Assembly: GCA_964570825.1 (NCBI GenBank) | Contig: CAZMZJ010000009.1 | Coordinates: forward strand, 33,689-97,688 | Source of the DNA: UMGS1002 sp964570825 | GTDB lineage: Bacteria > Bacillota > Clostridia > Oscillospirales > CAG-272 | DNA: 64,000 nucleotides | Direction: 5' to 3' | Shown: positions 61,443-64,000 of the stretch, in pieces | How positions within the stretch are numbered: the stretch's first letter is position 1 | How the letters are laid out: each line of letters opens with the position of its first letter | The notes under the pieces: model-generated | The model's input: the letters and a program-made list of their open reading frames with translations, nothing else | Database searches by the model: none | Told to the model about the DNA's origin: nothing | Program-made: the position numbers and the translations under genes

Positions 61443-62705
61443 TTATATTTCGGAAAGCGCCGCGACCGTCTTTAGCAGGCGTTCGTTGCTCCTGAATCTG
61501 AAATCATACATCTTTTTCTGCTGAGGAGTGAGCTTTGCGATTGCCTCGGCGTCCTCAACGCCGGTTTTGCGGTATCTGCGGTAGAGGGAATCGACATTGA
61601 TGGCGTCCCACATATCCATTGAGGTGACGACGCCGTCCTGTACGCAGATGCACTTGTTGAACGTTCCGGATGCTATAAGATCTACAGAAAGCTCGCCCAT
61701 CTGGGAAGCAATAAGGCGGTCGTATACAGTCGGGCTGCCGCCTCTGGCAACGTGAGCGAAGCGCGCAAACTTGGTTTCTATATATTCGCCTTTGAAATTT
61801 ATGTCGCCGGTTTCAGCGTAGTACTTTGCAAATTCCTCTTTTGATTTGCGCTGGAGTATTGTGCGGAACTGCTCGCCGAAGGAGCTTATGTAATTTTCAT
61901 CAGCTATCATTGCAAGATCCGATTCGCTGATTTTGCCGGCTCTGTAACTTTCAACAGCAGCGGCGACGGCGGATTTCTTTTTCTCGTCGGTAAGAGTCGT
62001 GTCGACAGCGCCTTCTGCGACAACCACAAGAAAGCTGCGCTTGCCGCGCTTGCGGGCTTCAATCATTTTATCAATGACCTTGTCCACGTTGAAAGCATCG
62101 GGAGCCTCGGGAACTGCGACGGCTGAAGCGCCGACGGCTATTGCTGTGATCAGCGCAATCTGTCCGCAGGCGCGCCCCATGACCTCGATGACATTGCATC
62201 TCTTATGTGAGTTGCAGGTATCGCGCAGAGCGTCGGCCATCTGGATTGTGTTGCGCAGGGCCGTGTCGAAACCGAGCGTATATTCGGTTGACGTGATGTC
62301 ATTGTCTATGGTGCAGGGGATCCCGATGCAGGGTATGTCGCTGTACTTGAGAAGATCAAGCCCGCCGCGGAAGCTGCCGTCGCCGCCGGCGATGACAAGC
62401 GCACCGATTCCTTCGTCTTTCATGTTTTTGGCTGCAATTCTAACCACACTTTCCTGGCGGAATTCGTCAAATCTTGCGGAGTTGAGTATAGTTCCGCCGC
62501 GGCTTATTATGTCCTCGACGTCCTCTGCGCGCAAAACACGGTAATCACCGGGGCGCTTGTGAGTCATGCCGTAGTAACCGTCCATGATTCCGACTACTTC
62601 TATATTGTATTTTCTTGCGGCAAGAACGACCGCACGCACAGTGGCGTTCATGGCCTGGCAATCCCCGCCGCTTGTAATTATCGCAATTCTTTTTACTTCT
62701 GACAT
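61443..62705 (-). CDS. pfkA: 6-phosphofructokinase, second copy
   Basis: 420 residues. N-terminal ITSGGDCQAMNATVR, GGDGSFRGGLDLLK with Gly at the position (104 in E. coli numbering) that is Asp in PPi enzymes, PCTIDNDI with Cys at position 124 (Gly in ATP enzymes, Lys in PPi enzymes), and MGRACGQIAL in place of the usual MGRxxG. Gly104 without Lys124 favours ATP dependence. It has a consensus promoter (62756-62785) and a small CGGCC-TTTAT-GGCCG hairpin (62721-62735) two bases upstream of AGGAGG in its leader. Together with the PFK at 2960-4123 it gives the cell two enzymes for the same step. Confidence 0.92.
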   Translation of the reverse strand: MSEVKRIAIITSGGDCQAMNATVRAVVLAARKYNIEVVGIMDGYYGMTHKRPGDYRVLRAEDVEDIISRGGTILNSARFDEFRQESVVRIAAKNMKDEGIGALVIAGGDGSFRGGLDLLKYSDIPCIGIPCTIDNDITSTEYTLGFDTALRNTIQMADALRDTCNSHKRCNVIEVMGRACGQIALITAIAVGASAVAVPEAPDAFNVDKVIDKMIEARKRGKRSFLVVVAEGAVDTTLTDEKKKSAVAAAVESYRAGKISESDLAMIADENYISSFGEQFRTILQRKSKEEFAKYYAETGDINFKGEYIETKFARFAHVARGGSPTVYDRLIASQMGELSVDLIASGTFNKCICVQDGVVTSMDMWDAINVDSLYRRYRKTGVEDAEAIAKLTPQQKKMYDFRFRSNERLLKTVAALSEI

Positions 62706-62755
62706 ATGTAAACCTCCTGTCGGCCTTTATGGCCGAAACAAAACATTCAAATTTA

Positions 62756-62785
62756 ATTATATAATAAATCAAGGGGTTCTGTCAA
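62756..62785 (-). promoter_or_regulatory. sigma-A promoter of pfkA
   Basis: On the minus strand TTGACA (62785-62780), 18-base spacer, TATAAT (62761-62756); the leader is about 45 bases and contains the hairpin at 62721-62735. Confidence 0.8.
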
Positions 62786-62837
62786 CATAAAAAGACACTA
62801 ATTTTTAAACAAAAAAAGTTAAATTTTATAGCGGCTA

Positions 62838-62866
62838 TTGAATAAGAATAAATTGTGTGTTATAAT
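62838..62866 (+). promoter_or_regulatory. promoter of the exonuclease-like gene
   Basis: TTGAAT (62838-62843), 17-base spacer, TATAAT (62861-62866), 92 bases before the presumed TTG start. Confidence 0.75.
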
Positions 62867-62958
62867 TATTTAGATATATTGACCGTATAATCGCCGCGTA
62901 AGATGCGCCGAGAATCTGACGCGGGAAGCTTATTATACCTATACCGTGGAGGCAAATA

Positions 62959-64000
62959 TTGAATACCGAAATAAGGCTGCGTTCGGGCGCCGCCATAAAC
63001 GAGATCCGGAAAAAAGACGCTGAGTCGCGGGGATACCTTACCCGGAGCATTCTCAGACAGATGCATCTTATGCCCGGCAGCGATCCGGTCGCATACGGTG
63101 CGAACGAGGACGGAAGCATAGTTTATTATTACGACCCTTCCACAGTGGTTGAGGCTCCGCCCGAACTCTGGTATTTTCCCGAGTCAAAGGCCGAGCAAAT
63201 GACGCTTGAAAGCGGGAATGTGATTGTCAGGATGAGTGTAAAACACGCTGCATCCTGTGGTTATTATACAAAAGAGCGGCTCGCTCAGATGCATTATGAG
63301 GTGATCGAGGAGCCGGTCGCGTACACTTACAAGAACGACAAAACGCTGGTTTATTTCTTTGACAAGAAAACCGCGATCCGTCAGCCGCTTATGTGCGCCA
63401 AGTGCGGAAAGTCTGTCAGATACCGCAAGAAGCTTTGCGAAAGCTGTTACAACGAGGAGATGGCTGCGCGACGCGCCGAGGGAGAGGAGCACCGTAACGC
63501 GGAGTATAATATGGAGCGCTCCCGCGTGCTTTTCTTTGATCTTGAGCTGACCGGTTTCTACGACCGCGACGAAATTATATCAATTTCGATTGTGAACGGG
63601 CTCGGAGAGCTTGTACTCAATACGCTCGTAAAACCCGTGCACACCAAGAAATGGAAAAAGACAGAAAAAATCCATGGAATCACACCGGAAATGACCGATG
63701 ATGCACCAACGCTTGAGGAGCTGACGCCGCGTATAAAGCAGATTTTCGCCGATGCGGATATCCTCATAGCTTATGGCGTTTCAACGGATTACAGTCATAT
63801 AAAGTACATCTATTCCGCCGAAGAGGAGAGAGAGGCGCTGCGGCGCAAGATACGCTGCTGCGCGAACGAGTTTGTAAGATACACGCATGAATGCCGGCCG
63901 GATATTCAGCATGCCAGCCTTACCGACGCCATGGAATGCTTTGGAATAGACTGGGACGGCACGGCGCATACGTCCATCGCGGATACATACGCCGGCCGCT
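62959..64000 (+). CDS. DnaQ-like 3'-5' exonuclease domain protein with zinc ribbon, 5' part (truncated by window edge)
   Basis: The frame is open from a TTG at 62959, with GGAGGC at 62948-62953 as binding site, to the end of the window (347 codons). No ATG with a binding site lies near. An N-terminal ~135-residue region without recognised domain is followed by a zinc ribbon (CAKCGKSVRYRKKLCESC, about 146-163) and a DEDD exonuclease domain from about 190: exo I FFDLELTG (Asp-x-Glu), VKPVHTKKWKKTEKIHGITP, exo II around YGVSTDYSHIKY (Asp) and exo III HTSIADTYAG (His and Asp). Substrate unknown; the N-terminal part suggests something other than the polymerase proofreading subunit. Confidence 0.8.
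   Translation, partial: MNTEIRLRSGAAINEIRKKDAESRGYLTRSILRQMHLMPGSDPVAYGANEDGSIVYYYDPSTVVEAPPELWYFPESKAEQMTLESGNVIVRMSVKHAASCGYYTKERLAQMHYEVIEEPVAYTYKNDKTLVYFFDKKTAIRQPLMCAKCGKSVRYRKKLCESCYNEEMAARRAEGEEHRNAEYNMERSRVLFFDLELTGFYDRDEIISISIVNGLGELVLNTLVKPVHTKKWKKTEKIHGITPEMTDDAPTLEELTPRIKQIFADADILIAYGVSTDYSHIKYIYSAEEEREALRRKIRCCANEFVRYTHECRPDIQHASLTDAMECFGIDWDGTAHTSIADTYAGR

Noticed and set aside
1..64000. CRISPR arrays, prophage, replication origin
   Set aside because: No regularly spaced repeats, phage structural or integrase genes, or DnaA-box cluster were seen anywhere in the window.

Overview
The window looks like a contiguous piece of the chromosome of an anaerobic, spore-forming member of the Clostridia (Bacillota) of roughly balanced GC content. 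The evidence is a SpoIIE gene, a SpoIIQ-like M23 protein, an oxygen-sensitive class III ribonucleotide reductase, ferredoxin-linked indolepyruvate oxidoreductase, FeoAB, short-form HisG with HisZ, and many near-consensus sigma-A promoters and AGGAGG-type ribosome binding sites. The exact family cannot be fixed from the sequence alone.

Layout. 1-4.2 kb: metF (3' end), a cobalamin-dependent methionine synthase without a reactivation domain, and a phosphofructokinase. 4.2-10.6 kb (minus): iorA-iorB-paaK-ACT, an arylpyruvate oxidation cluster, then glutamine-dependent NAD synthase. 10.6-15.2 kb: nrdG-nrdD-trxB behind two NrdR boxes; NrdD carries a fused C-terminal redoxin. 15.3-17.3 kb: a Crp/Fnr-type regulator and an AlaX-type editing protein. 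17.5-26.1 kb: a complete ten-gene histidine operon (hisZGDCBHAF-IE-J) with a consensus promoter overlapped by a perfect 11-bp dyad. 26.1-30.3 kb (minus): an EEP-family protein, a secreted two-repeat protein and feoAB.

30.4-32.3 kb is the most mobile part: tRNA-Gln(CUG) followed by remnants of IS3-, IS21- and IS256-type elements and a NUDIX gene. 32.3-36.8 kb (minus): a catabolic cluster (CoA-acylating aldehyde dehydrogenase, iron-type alcohol dehydrogenase, phosphonatase-like HAD hydrolase) facing a DeoR-type regulator, with phased direct repeats upstream of the promoter. 37.2-41.4 kb: a SpoIIQ-like protein, a Gfo/Idh/MocA oxidoreductase with a sugar isomerase-like protein, and an unrecognised conserved-looking protein.

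41.6-46.4 kb holds the most striking system. A consensus promoter is followed by what reads as a fluoride riboswitch (crcB motif) with an overlapping terminator, then a 105-residue unknown protein and two adjacent MutS-like ATPases that lack mismatch-recognition domains, then an MFS transporter. 46.6-56.2 kb (minus): a diguanylate cyclase, a zinc-ribbon membrane protein, an esterase-acyltransferase fusion, a tyrosine phosphatase and an ABC exporter with two permeases. 56.4-64 kb: a SLOG-family protein, spoIIE, tRNA nucleotidyltransferase, a second phosphofructokinase and the start of a DnaQ-like exonuclease gene that runs off the window.

All assignments rest on motif reading by eye; no database search was made.
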